Shown here in pieces: positions 26,623 to 35,132 of a DNA stretch of 64,000 bases. Origin of the DNA: Nostoc sp. JL34 (GTDB lineage Bacteria; Cyanobacteriota; Cyanobacteriia; Cyanobacteriales; Nostocaceae); contig NZ_JABXKQ010000150.1 in assembly GCF_017114945.1 (NCBI RefSeq), positions 1 to 64,000 of the forward strand. Reading direction: 5' to 3'. The notes beneath the pieces were generated by a model. The model ran no database searches. It saw only the letters and a list, made by a program, of their open reading frames with translations, and had not been told where the DNA came from. Each line of letters starts with the position of its first letter. Positions within the stretch are counted from its first letter, which is position 1. The position numbers and the translations under genes are program-made.

Positions 26623-27324
26623 AATTGCGGAGCGCTCGCTGATAGTCTTTCAGAAGACGAAGTTATTTTTCTTCCTGGTGATATACTGAGTGACGAACCA
26701 GCCTTAGAAAGTGACCTGCACCGCGACCAAATCGATTTGCTGATTCGCATACTTAAATTATGGTGGCGAGAGTGTCAAGATTTTTATGCTGATGGCAATT
26801 TGACGATTTACTACAGTCCTAACCAAAAAAAATCAGAAAGCTTCCGTGGTCCAGACTTTTTTGTAGTTTTGGGAACCCAGAAAAAAGACCGTAAGAGTTG
26901 GGTAGTTTGGCAATAAGACGGGAAATATCCTAACCTGATTGTGGAAATTTTGTCAAGTTCAACGGCAGCAGTTGATAAAGGTTTAAAAAAACAAGTTTAT
27001 CAAGATACCTTCCGTACCCCAGATTATTTCTGGTTTGCTCCTGTAACAATGGAATTCCAGGGATTTCATCTAGTTGATGGAAAGTATCAAGAAATTCAAA
27101 CCACTACTGATGGACGTTTTTGGAGTCAGCAGTTAAAACTTTATTTGGGAGTTTATGAAGGTAAATTAAGATTCTTCACTACTGAAAATCAATTAATACT
27201 ATCATCAGAAGACTTGGCTGAACAAGAACGTTTACGTGCCGCACAGGCAGAAGAACGTGCCGAACGAGCAGAGCAAGAAATTGCTAGACTGCGGGAGGTT
27301 TACGTATACAGGGCATCGATCTAG
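26623..27324 (+). pseudogene. Uma2 family gene broken by an in-frame stop
   Basis: The frame reads SLSEDEVIFLPGDILSDEPA... to KSWVVWQ, then meets TAA at 26914-26916, and continues in the same frame with DGKYPNLIVEILSSSTAAVD to the end. Relatives have WVVWEEDGKYPN at this point, so a glutamate codon (GAA) probably became TAA. The N-terminus also lacks a start codon after the TAG at 26623, and the C-terminal coiled coil is short, ending REVYVYRASI. The downstream half could be translated from the GTG at 26941, but it would lack part of the nuclease core. Confidence 0.8.
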
Positions 27325-27427
27325 AGAATATTTGATTACATCAGGAAATTAACTAAAGACATTTTCAAGTTAAAATCTAGTTATCAATGTGTAAAAAAAG
27401 CGTAATCTTCTGAAAGTAGGGCATCGA

Positions 27428-28117
27428 TTGCAAGCACAAGAAATTAAGGATAAGCTAAAGTCCCTTATCGAGCAAGCCTCCTCGATAGATCATAATTTAG
27501 CGAGAAGATTAGATGAAATCAATCGTTGGGTAAAAAACATCAAGCCAGGTTCACTGACTGCAAAACCCTTTGTCATCGCCTTTCTGCTAGAGGTGATTAC
27601 GGATTCGACAATATGGCTGATGATCAAATCCTTACCTTCAGAAGAGGAACAAAAAGCAAAGTTCGAGATGATGACGCCGATTGAGAGATATTGGTACGGT
27701 TATCTATTTCCCAGATGGATCAATGCAAGTGACTCCAAGTTTTATATTTGGAAACAAAAATTGATGGCAGGCGAATTTAATCAGGTTGATAATGATATCA
27801 TTAGATCAATAGCCCAAGATATTGTTCAGCGAGAAGGTAATTTTTGGCAGCGTTATATTGCCGACCTTTCTATGGCAACAGATTTAATTGTTAGTCGTAA
27901 CAATCAACCACTGTGCATTCAAGTTACCAGTGTTAGTGAAGAACTCAATCAACAAAAGTACCAAGCTTGGCAAAATACACTGCGATCGTGGGAAATCGAG
28001 AGAGGATTGTTCTTAAGTTACAATCCCAAGGACGCTAATTTTGTCAACCAGTTAGTCAACGTGGCCCTGTATAACAGTGATTACCTTTCTGGTGGCAAAT
28101 ATTTGAAATTTTCGTGA
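27428..28117 (+). CDS. Unknown protein, possible degenerate nuclease; first gene of a coupled pair
   Basis: A 229-aa protein that I do not recognise. The start is taken as TTG at 27428 behind an aggg. A moderately hydrophobic stretch (PFVIAFLLEVITDSTIWLM) lies near residue 50. The C-terminal part DLIVSRNNQPLCIQVTSVSE has the shape of a PD-(D/E)XK strand pair (D...QxT) as in some nucleases with Q in place of E, but this is speculative. It overlaps the next gene by 4 bp (GTGA), so the two are translationally coupled and probably work together. Confidence 0.6.
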   Translation: MQAQEIKDKLKSLIEQASSIDHNLARRLDEINRWVKNIKPGSLTAKPFVIAFLLEVITDSTIWLMIKSLPSEEEQKAKFEMMTPIERYWYGYLFPRWINASDSKFYIWKQKLMAGEFNQVDNDIIRSIAQDIVQREGNFWQRYIADLSMATDLIVSRNNQPLCIQVTSVSEELNQQKYQAWQNTLRSWEIERGLFLSYNPKDANFVNQLVNVALYNSDYLSGGKYLKFS

Positions 28118-28626
28118 AATTTCTGGAATTTGATATTCAAGATTTGTGTTATAGCCTACATACTTACCTGCTAATTACAGCTTCTATGGCTAATAAAAGA
28201 GAAACTCACTGCAACAATCAAGTAGATACATTTGCTGAAGCTTTAGCGACAGCGCGACAAATGCAGCAGAACTGGCTAACTTATGGGGTTGATTTTGTCA
28301 ATATTTACGTTGAGGATGTGGAGGGAGACTGGCTAGAAACGTGGGGACATGATGAAATATTAGGTAATTTTCAATTAGATAATATTAAAGAATTTCTGGT
28401 AAGTAATGATAGTGTAGCTGTTAAGATAAGAGAGCATTTAGGCGAGCGATCGCTGTTTGATTTTGCAGTAAACTTAGATGAAGTTTGGAGAATTTCTGAA
28501 ACCAATGACAGGTTATCTGCTGTAAAAAATCTGTTATCTGGTGAAGGAAATAGTGTTGATACAGATGATATCAGGTTCTTAGATTTAGCAAATACTCTAG
28601 TGGGAAAGTTAGCAGAGATTTTGTGA
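28114..28626 (+). CDS. Unknown acidic protein, second gene of a coupled pair
   Basis: A 170-aa, acidic protein with no recognised family, starting at a GTG that overlaps the stop of the preceding gene. Residues 30-50 are rich in Q, A and T (TFAEALATARQMQQNWLTY). The rest is predicted alpha/beta and contains VDFVNIYVEDVEGDWLETWG. The close coupling with the possible nuclease upstream suggests an inhibitor, immunity or antitoxin role. That is inference only. Confidence 0.6.
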   Translation: MKFLEFDIQDLCYSLHTYLLITASMANKRETHCNNQVDTFAEALATARQMQQNWLTYGVDFVNIYVEDVEGDWLETWGHDEILGNFQLDNIKEFLVSNDSVAVKIREHLGERSLFDFAVNLDEVWRISETNDRLSAVKNLLSGEGNSVDTDDIRFLDLANTLVGKLAEIL

Positions 28627-28718
28627 GATTTTTAGTTGCGTAGTGGTAGATTAAATTTTGAAGTTTTATTTTGATTGCCATAGGTTAGCATATAGGCGAT
28701 CGCTTTTCCAGATAAGCT

Positions 28719-28970
28719 TTAATAATCTTTGAGATGTGCAATCTTTATCACCGTTAGTAGTAATGGTTGATTCTGAATTTGGTAAATAATGCGGTATTCA
28801 CCCAAACGAAGCTTATACAGCCCTTCGGTGTCCTTCAATGGATGAGCATCTTCTGAACGTGGATTTAATGCTAGTTCCTCTAACTTTTGTGCTAGCCGTT
28901 GCTGCACCTCTGAGTCCAATTCTGTAATTTTCTGCACAGCCGAAGGTACTAATGTTACTTGGTAGCTCAT
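28719..28970 (-). CDS. RelE/ParE family toxin
   Basis: An 83-aa protein typical of the RelE/ParE fold: MSYQVTLVPSAVQKITELD at the start, a LAQKLEELALNPR helix, and the strand LYKLRLGEYRIIYQI. The last is the YKLRxGDYRIIYxI signature of ribosome-dependent mRNA interferases. It overlaps the upstream antitoxin gene by 4 bp, the usual toxin-second order. The conserved basic/tyrosine surface is present, so it may be active. Confidence 0.92.
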   Translation of the reverse strand: MSYQVTLVPSAVQKITELDSEVQQRLAQKLEELALNPRSEDAHPLKDTEGLYKLRLGEYRIIYQIQNQPLLLTVIKIAHLKDY

Positions 28971-29236
28971 ATCCCTAGCTCTCTTTTAATGTCTTCCAAG
29001 GGTGTTGTCCCCAGCTCTGCAATTTCCTCTAGTACCTTATAAGCATCTCTTGCATCAGCCTCATCTAACCTTGCTTCAATTAGCTCATGCATCTGCTCTG
29101 TTGAGGTAATTTCAATCCCTGGTTCTTCTCTAAGTTTGTCCGTTAATGCATAAAAAGCTTTGCGATTGTCTCGATGTTTCAATACATAAGCTCTTAACTC
29201 TTGTTTAGTCATCCCTTGAAAATTTGCCTTAGTCAT
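28967..29236 (-). CDS. Antitoxin-like protein (DUF6887 type)
   Basis: An 89-aa protein beginning MTKANFQGMTKQELRAYVLKHRDNRKAFYAL. This N-terminus is shared by a family found beside RelE toxins and DUF6888 proteins in cyanobacteria (named from memory). The C-terminal half (TTPLEDIKRELGI) is a short acidic helix likely to wrap the toxin. It overlaps the toxin gene by 4 bp, and its own ATG overlaps the stop of an upstream mini-gene, making a three-gene coupled unit. Confidence 0.85.
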   Translation of the reverse strand: MTKANFQGMTKQELRAYVLKHRDNRKAFYALTDKLREEPGIEITSTEQMHELIEARLDEADARDAYKVLEEIAELGTTPLEDIKRELGI

Positions 29237-29349
29237 AAATATCTTACCCTCCCATTTGGCAATATTTCGACTTCAAAACTTTGTCCAGCCAGAATATAAA
29301 TACGTGTTGTCCGTTCATCTAATCTCACCAAGTAAATTGGTAGGTACAT
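29233..29349 (-). CDS. DUF6888-like mini-protein, third member of the RelE module
   Basis: A frame of 38 codons from ATG at 29349 (MYLPIYLVRLDERTTRIYIL..., ending PNGRVRYL) ends in TGA that overlaps the antitoxin ATG (ATGA). The residues LDERTTRIYILAG and the asparagine-glycine ending match the DUF6888 family as I remember it. Family members are slightly longer: here the frame extends upstream through LFKVCQDLTQ to a stop without an ATG, so a GTG at 29370 or a damaged start is possible. Its product may be part of, or regulate, the toxin module. Confidence 0.6.
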   Translation of the reverse strand: MYLPIYLVRLDERTTRIYILAGQSFEVEILPNGRVRYL

Positions 29350-29617
29350 CTGAGTTAAATCCTGACACACTTTAAATAATTCAATTGTTTGTTAATTAGT
29401 TGGTTTTATTCAATATAATAATTAGCAAAATACCAGTAAAAAATACCCAATTTGTAGGGTGCATTATTAAGGCATCGTCTATTAAATAGGAATGGCATTG
29501 CGAAAAGGTTAATTTATACACCGCACCTTTTCAACTTCAACGCCCAAAGAGCAATTTGACATCAAAAATTACTTTTATCAATATAACTTTAGCAAAAAAG
29601 TTAAATAAGTTTCCATT

Positions 29618-30007
29618 TTGGGAACTATAGACCTATTGAAGGCAGGTAGGTCAAAAGCATTGATTAGTGAAACTGCGAAACTATTGTACCCCTCGGTGGA
29701 GAAATTGGTTCAAGAGATTGTGGCAATTAACCACGCATGGAAAGTGGCTTGTGAATTATTCGGACAAGATTCACCCCTATCTGTTTCTTCACGGGATTTA
29801 AAAACCTGTTTGCAGGTGCGTTTGTTGCGAAGCTATGCACCAAAACAGGTTTATTTAATTGAGGATAAACAATCAGAAGGTGAACCACTTTACAGCTTAC
29901 GTCTTCGGAAACCTATAGGAGAACGCCTGTATGCAGAGCATCTCCCAATACGAATAGCTGAAGAAGTTCTTACGGATAAAGAATTAAAGCAATTCAAAAA
30001 GATATAA
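29618..30007 (+). CDS. Small unknown protein heading the Zorya-like operon
   Basis: A 129-aa protein of unknown family, starting at a TTG (the frame is closed by a stop just upstream, at 29606). It is basic, predicted alpha-helical at first (ALISETAKLLYPSVEKLVQEI), then contains a beta-rich QVYLIEDKQ...LYSLRLRKP. It ends 25 bp before the ZorA-like gene, whose ribosome-binding site lies in that gap, so it is the first gene of the operon. It is not part of the described Zorya types known to me. Confidence 0.65.
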   Translation: MGTIDLLKAGRSKALISETAKLLYPSVEKLVQEIVAINHAWKVACELFGQDSPLSVSSRDLKTCLQVRLLRSYAPKQVYLIEDKQSEGEPLYSLRLRKPIGERLYAEHLPIRIAEEVLTDKELKQFKKI

Positions 30008-30032
30008 CCAAGACAAACAAGAGGGGTGCAGC

Positions 30033-32540
30033 GTGGAAATAACAAAAGTTTGGAACATTATTTGGCATAACGAACCTTTTCATTGGGCAATTGCTTTTGT
30101 GTTAATAGTTGCAATTATTGTCGAGCTTTACACATTATTGCAGTATTGTGGCACAGATGGAGCCTCTATTAAATTTTTGAGTAATTTTAAAAAGGGTAAA
30201 AATGTAAAGCTTTCAAACAAAATTCGCCCCTGGTTAAAAGACCATCTAGGAACTGATGACTCTAGTAGATTCAGACAACAAGATGGTAACTTCATACTTA
30301 TAAAGTATCCATCTGTCTTAGCCCACCCAATACCTCGCAGTTCCCTACGCTTCGTGACAACCTTATGTACTGCTATTGGTCTTTTAGGAACCTTTTATGG
30401 TATACAACAGGGACTCCAAGGAATTAATTTATCTACAGAAGATACCAAAGAACTGATAACTGCCAGTAAAGAGCTACTGGTGGGAATGAAAACAGCTTTC
30501 TCCACTTCCATGATGGGGCTTGGTTCTGGTAGCTTGTTTCTTCTAGTTTTGTTTGGGTGTGATTCGCTACGCCAGATACGGCGTGATAGTTTGCGTCACA
30601 AATTGAAGGCGATCGCAACTTTAAAAACAACAGACAATGCCAACCATGAAATAGCTGAAGCACTTACTCTTGTAGCAAAAAACTTGACTGGGTTAAAGCA
30701 GCTAAATGCAGAAGGCATTGGTCAAGCTGTAGGTAGGAGTATTGCAGAACAACTCGCAGGTTTAAATCAGTTGTCAGCCCAAGCTATTGGTCAAGCCGTA
30801 GGTCAGCAGATTAAGCCAGCCTTGGGAGAAATATTCAAAGAACAGAAAAAACTCCGAGAAATTCAAGAAAACCAGGGACAGAGAGTTTTAGAAGAGCTCA
30901 TCAAAGATTTGCGAATTCAGGTACTCGAACCGATTGCAGATCGACTAGATAAAAGTGCAGAGTTAACCCAACAAGCTTCCGAAGCTGTGCTGACTCTGCA
31001 TAGAGAATTGAGTGGTATATCTCAAAGTTTGGCAAGTTCCATCCTGACAATTGAGAACTTTCAAAAAAAGACTTTGGTAGAACTCCAAGGATTTGCTAAG
31101 AATTTGGGAGACACTCTCAATCAATTTAAAACAGATACAAAAGGGGTTTTACAGCAAACAGCCGACGAAATTAATCGAGCTGTAGATCAGAGTATCCAAG
31201 GACTGACAGCCCAGCGAAGTGCTTTTGAAACAAGTGCAGTGCAAGCTGCTGCTACCTTCCGAGGAATTCGAGAGGAACTTCAGACAGCGCTACAAGAACG
31301 TGCAGCAGTAGAACAGCAGATGCTTCAAGGATTTGCTAACAATATGGGACAAACTTTGAGTCAATTCCAAACTGAAACTACGGCAGTTATACAACAAACA
31401 GCCCACGAAATTAATCGAGGTGTAGTTCAGAGTATCGAAGGAATGACAGCCCAGCGAAGTGCTTTTGAAGCAAGTGCAGTGCAAGCTGCTGCTACCTTCC
31501 GAGGAATTCGAGAGGAACTTCAGACAGCGCTACAAGAACGTGCAGCAGTAGAACAGCAGATGCTTCAAGGATTTGCTAACAATATGGGACAAACTTTGAG
31601 TCAATTCCAAACTGAAACTACGGCAGTTATACAACAAACAGCCCACGAAATTAATCGAGGTGTAGTTCAGAGTATCGAAGGAATGACAGCCCAGCGAAGT
31701 GCTTTTGAAGCAAGTGCAGTGCAAGCTGCTGCTACCTTCCGAGGAATTCGAGAGGAACTGCAAACAGCACTACAAGAACGCGCAATAGTAGAACAGGAGA
31801 CGCTTCAAGCTACTCGGACTGGAATTATCCATATTCTCACCCAAGCAAATAGAACCTTTCATGAGCAAACTAATACTCTACAAACAGTTGGTAATCAAGC
31901 TTCTGGGTTGATGAATGGTGCGAAGGATAATCTTCTGGCTACTTTAGGAAATATCGACGCAACACTCACAGCTACCCGCCAAACAGTAGAAGATGATTTG
32001 ACAAAATTTAGGGAAGAATATCAAACAAATTTACAGACATTCTTTCACAAACAAAACAACTTACTTGAGGTGACGCTAGGCAAACAACAGGAAGGATTAT
32101 CTGGGGTTGTGAATAATCTCGATCAAGTCTTCAGGGAGGAATTTGAAAGACGTAGTAAATTGACTCAAGAAGTAGACGAAAGTATGACAAAAATTCAGAA
32201 GTCCGTCGAACAAATTAACCAATTAGTTATTGCGGCTGGATTAAACGATTCACAACGACTAATACAACTAGCAAATCTTACTACTGATATTGCCAAGCAA
32301 GTGAACATAGTTGACAAGTCATACAAAAATTTGAATGAAAAATTCGATAATAGCCTTCAGGCTTGGCAAAGTCATCTTGAAGTTTCTATGCAAAGGACTG
32401 TTGATTCACAGTTAAGCTTTTTCCAGCAAGCAGATACTTCTATGGCTAGAGTTTGCGGAGGTTTACTAGAGACAGCAAAAGTTCTAGTTGCTGCACATGA
32501 TAACCGCCAATTTGGTAATAGTGGAAGTAGTCATGGATGA
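30033..32540 (+). CDS. zorA: ZorA-like MotA/TolQ-type motor subunit with long coiled-coil tail
   Basis: An 835-aa protein starting at GTG behind a strong gagggg site. Three membrane helices (about 16-36, 105-128 and 152-177) carry the MotA/ExbB-type motifs TAIGLLGTFYGI and GMKTAFSTSMMGLGSG found in ZorA. From residue 200 to the end it is a long helical tail with heptad character, as in ZorA, where the tail senses or transmits the phage signal. Residues 350-589 consist of three 80-residue repeats, two of them identical in DNA. With the ZorB-like gene overlapping its end it should form a proton- or sodium-driven 5:2-type motor in the inner membrane. Confidence 0.85.
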   Translation: MEITKVWNIIWHNEPFHWAIAFVLIVAIIVELYTLLQYCGTDGASIKFLSNFKKGKNVKLSNKIRPWLKDHLGTDDSSRFRQQDGNFILIKYPSVLAHPIPRSSLRFVTTLCTAIGLLGTFYGIQQGLQGINLSTEDTKELITASKELLVGMKTAFSTSMMGLGSGSLFLLVLFGCDSLRQIRRDSLRHKLKAIATLKTTDNANHEIAEALTLVAKNLTGLKQLNAEGIGQAVGRSIAEQLAGLNQLSAQAIGQAVGQQIKPALGEIFKEQKKLREIQENQGQRVLEELIKDLRIQVLEPIADRLDKSAELTQQASEAVLTLHRELSGISQSLASSILTIENFQKKTLVELQGFAKNLGDTLNQFKTDTKGVLQQTADEINRAVDQSIQGLTAQRSAFETSAVQAAATFRGIREELQTALQERAAVEQQMLQGFANNMGQTLSQFQTETTAVIQQTAHEINRGVVQSIEGMTAQRSAFEASAVQAAATFRGIREELQTALQERAAVEQQMLQGFANNMGQTLSQFQTETTAVIQQTAHEINRGVVQSIEGMTAQRSAFEASAVQAAATFRGIREELQTALQERAIVEQETLQATRTGIIHILTQANRTFHEQTNTLQTVGNQASGLMNGAKDNLLATLGNIDATLTATRQTVEDDLTKFREEYQTNLQTFFHKQNNLLEVTLGKQQEGLSGVVNNLDQVFREEFERRSKLTQEVDESMTKIQKSVEQINQLVIAAGLNDSQRLIQLANLTTDIAKQVNIVDKSYKNLNEKFDNSLQAWQSHLEVSMQRTVDSQLSFFQQADTSMARVCGGLLETAKVLVAAHDNRQFGNSGSSHG
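31081..31800 (+). repeat. 240-bp in-frame tandem repeat in the ZorA-like tail
   Basis: Three consecutive 240-bp units (31081-31320, 31321-31560, 31561-31800) encode the same 80-residue block of the ZorA tail. Units 2 and 3 are identical over at least the first 190 bp. Unit 1 is identical to unit 2 over most of its last 110 bp and diverged before that. The repeat keeps the frame and the heptad phase, so it extends the coiled coil. Confidence 0.95.
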
Positions 32541-33183
32541 TTTTATCAGAGGTGAAATTAATGCAGAGATTGTAGAGGAGGATGACTCTAGTATCTATCT
32601 GTCTATTGCCGATATAATGTCTAGTTTACTAATGTTTTTTGCGTTGCTATTTATCACTACACTACTCCAACTTGCACAAAAAGATGCACCAAAACGGGTA
32701 GTAATTGGTAATGTTGTGGGACAGATGAAAAGCAATAACATCAATGTTAAAGTCAACCCAGAAACAGGGGATGTCAGTATCCAAGAATCAATTCTTTTTG
32801 CCAAGGGAAGTACAGAACTTAAACCAGAAGGTAAAACCTTCCTACGCAGCTTTATTCCTGTTTACAGTGGCGTTATTTTCTCAAAACCAGAATTTGAGAA
32901 GGAAATTAGCCGGGTAGTCATAGAAGGTCACACTAGCTCAGATGGAGACAATAAAACCAATCTACAACTAAGCTTGTTGCGATCAGCATCAGTTTACAAC
33001 TACATTTTCTATGATATGAATTTCCCTACCAAAGCACCTTTAAGCCAGAAAATATTAGCTGCTGGTCGTGGAGAAATAGAATCTGACAAGAAACGTGATA
33101 ATCCAGGCGATCGCAAGGTAGTTTTCCGCTTTCAGTTTCGCAGTGATGAGTTAAAGAAAGATACTGTAAAAACCTCTCTTTAA
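32533..33183 (+). CDS. zorB: ZorB-like MotB/OmpA-type stator subunit
   Basis: A 216-aa protein from the ATG at 32533, preceded by ggaag and overlapping the last 8 bp of the ZorA-like gene. One N-terminal membrane helix (SIADIMSSLLMFFALLFITT, residues 24-43) contains the essential ion-channel aspartate at D27. After a short linker an OmpA/MotB peptidoglycan-binding domain follows (ILFAKGSTELKPEGKTFLR, then VVIEGHTSSDG and LSLLRSASVYNYI). This is the ZorB arrangement: a dimeric plug and cell-wall anchor of the motor. Confidence 0.88.
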   Translation: MDDFIRGEINAEIVEEDDSSIYLSIADIMSSLLMFFALLFITTLLQLAQKDAPKRVVIGNVVGQMKSNNINVKVNPETGDVSIQESILFAKGSTELKPEGKTFLRSFIPVYSGVIFSKPEFEKEISRVVIEGHTSSDGDNKTNLQLSLLRSASVYNYIFYDMNFPTKAPLSQKILAAGRGEIESDKKRDNPGDRKVVFRFQFRSDELKKDTVKTSL

Positions 33184-33196
33184 AAGAGCTAAAAAA

Positions 33197-34582
33197 TTGA
33201 ATTCTCAGTTTTCCATTCCTTCCCTACCTGAAACTCCCCAGTGTAGTCCTAATCAACTTATTCAACTTGCAAGTAAGTTACCAAATGCAACAATATTAAT
33301 ACCAAGTGTTGATAAAGTATTGGAAGCTATTGAACAGGGTAAAGCTGATCGAGTAAGTAGGTTGGACTGGATTTACTGCATCCATGCTAAAGCACAGTGG
33401 GATCAGCAAAATATTGACCGATCTAGGAAAATATCAGCAGCCATTTGGAAGGTAGCAATTTCTAACTCATGGTTGCAACATCAGCTATTGTGGCGTTTAG
33501 CTCTTTATTATGGTGATTGGCAAGAACAGGTGTTAGCACAGTCTTTCGCTGAATCTTTTGATATCTTTGCTAATTCTGATTTAGTTAGTCACCTGCTACC
33601 ATTTCAAATTATTCGGGCATTTCGCAGTACACAAGCAGGTATAGAATTAGCAAAAATTGCTTGTGAACACCGTATTAATCGAACTGAATTGCTAAACATA
33701 ATCAAAGAATATTTACCTGTTTGGATTCCATTATTCAGCAACTTTATAGAAGACATAACTCCCTATTTTACTACAATTCGCTCTCCAAATCAGCAGCAAG
33801 TTATATGGCTACTAAGTTGTTTGGATGAAATGTCAGATAGTCAGCAAATAAAAGCTGTTAATCATTTACTCACTAATGTTTCCAATGATATAGCTAGCAA
33901 TCATTCTTTACTGGTTGATTGGTTGAGACATAACTATAGAAATGGTGAAAATTGGTATAAACTTTCAGATCCAGCAAGGCAAAGACTTCGAGAGTGGATT
34001 GGAGGTATCAATTATGGTGATTTCCAAAAGTTAGTAAATCTCATATTGAACAAGCTAGATTTAGAAAACTTCGAGTCAAATCGGCTATGTAGCCGCAGGG
34101 ATTTTTGGGCTAATTACAGTAACCGCTTTGAACGGCTTCGTATCTTGTTACCCAAGACATCACAAATTGCCATAGGGTATCAAATCCAAGGTGATGTTGA
34201 TCTATTAGAGGATGATGGTAGCGACCCAACAGAGGTTTGTATATTCGATTTTGGTGAGTGGTTTGTAGTCGAATTCTTTCGTGGAAGAGGTAGTGAGACA
34301 CGCCTGTTTCCGAAAAATTCCAGAAATGAGCAAATCCTTTTTAGTGAATCCACACTTTCAGTCAAGCGGATTCGTTGTCTGGGTGGCGATAAGCACGATC
34401 ATGAATTTCTTTGGCAATTCTTTTGCCGCCAATGGCTTGCAAATAAGGGAATTAACCCAAATCCAGGTACTGAATCTTACAGAAACCCGACAGCAGATCA
34501 ATTACAACAGCGAGAAAACAGGCTTGGGCGGTGGAAAAGAGAAATTGAATATCTGGAACGGCAACATCGAGTCTATGTGTGA
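33197..34582 (+). CDS. zorC: ZorC-like EH-signature protein
   Basis: A 461-aa, mostly helical protein starting at TTG 13 bp after the ZorB-like stop. Its C-terminal 170 residues look like the EH_Signature domain named for a conserved glutamate and histidine. RRDFWANYSNRFERLR is near 300, WFVVEFFRGRGSE gives E359, and HDHEFLWQFFCRQWL gives H402. The E-H spacing is 43 residues, which as I recall is also that of E. coli ZorC. ZorC is a cytosolic DNA-associated effector in type I Zorya. Here no ZorD helicase follows, which is unusual. Confidence 0.72.
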   Translation: MNSQFSIPSLPETPQCSPNQLIQLASKLPNATILIPSVDKVLEAIEQGKADRVSRLDWIYCIHAKAQWDQQNIDRSRKISAAIWKVAISNSWLQHQLLWRLALYYGDWQEQVLAQSFAESFDIFANSDLVSHLLPFQIIRAFRSTQAGIELAKIACEHRINRTELLNIIKEYLPVWIPLFSNFIEDITPYFTTIRSPNQQQVIWLLSCLDEMSDSQQIKAVNHLLTNVSNDIASNHSLLVDWLRHNYRNGENWYKLSDPARQRLREWIGGINYGDFQKLVNLILNKLDLENFESNRLCSRRDFWANYSNRFERLRILLPKTSQIAIGYQIQGDVDLLEDDGSDPTEVCIFDFGEWFVVEFFRGRGSETRLFPKNSRNEQILFSESTLSVKRIRCLGGDKHDHEFLWQFFCRQWLANKGINPNPGTESYRNPTADQLQQRENRLGRWKREIEYLERQHRVYV

Positions 34583-34603
34583 TATTAGAAATTTTTATAG
34601 AGA

Positions 34604-34883
34604 CTACTGATGCACAATAATGGTGTCTCGATTTATTTCAATATAGGAATGCTGCTTAAACAATTCAACTACAGATTGGAAGTTAGCTATAAAAAGTAAA
34701 AAGGGATTCCAATTCTGAGTTATTGATATTCCCTGTCGTGATTAAAAGTAATTTATAAGGTTGCTGAACTGTTAAAAAAGAGTTGACAAAATCCACATCT
34801 TTAGTAATTAAAATTCGATTCTGTTGAATTGATACGGCATTAATCTCATTATCTGGCGTAGCATTTTCTCCTAATTTTTGTTG
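34604..34883 (-). pseudogene. 3' fragment of a DUF5615 PIN-like toxin gene
   Basis: Read on the minus strand the segment encodes GENATPDNEINAVSIQQNRI, then LITKDVDFVNSFL... and ends EINRDTIIVHQ and stop. This is the C-terminal two thirds of a DUF5615 (Mut7-C/PIN-like) nuclease of the kind paired with DUF433 antitoxins. The N-terminal strand with the first catalytic aspartate is missing, as a stop lies just upstream in frame. The rest of spacer 34583-35132 is AT-rich and empty apart from the presumed promoter of terC. Confidence 0.8.
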
Positions 34884-35132
34884 TTATTTTCTAATTCTAG
34901 ATGCGAACTGACAGCAGTCCATTGCGATCGCACTAAGCTAGATATTAAAATATTTTATGTATTAAATAATACTAATATTGTCATTATGACACGGTGATCG
35001 CATCCATTCAACCCCCTTCAAAATGCACCACAACCACGTTAAGCTGGACTAGAGTAGCAATTTATTGCGCTTTTTAATATGCAAATCTCTGTTCTTGTCA
35101 AATTTTAATTTTTTCTGCTTGAGAAACCCGGA

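Noticed and set aside
31290-31763. Minus-strand open frames of 64 and 77 codons inside the zorA-like gene
   Set aside because: They are shadows produced by the 240-bp repeat; their sequences are identical repeats of the antisense strand.
34980-35130. terC leader as a yybP-ykoY manganese riboswitch
   Set aside because: The conserved GGGGAGUA-type core and the paired stems could not be found.
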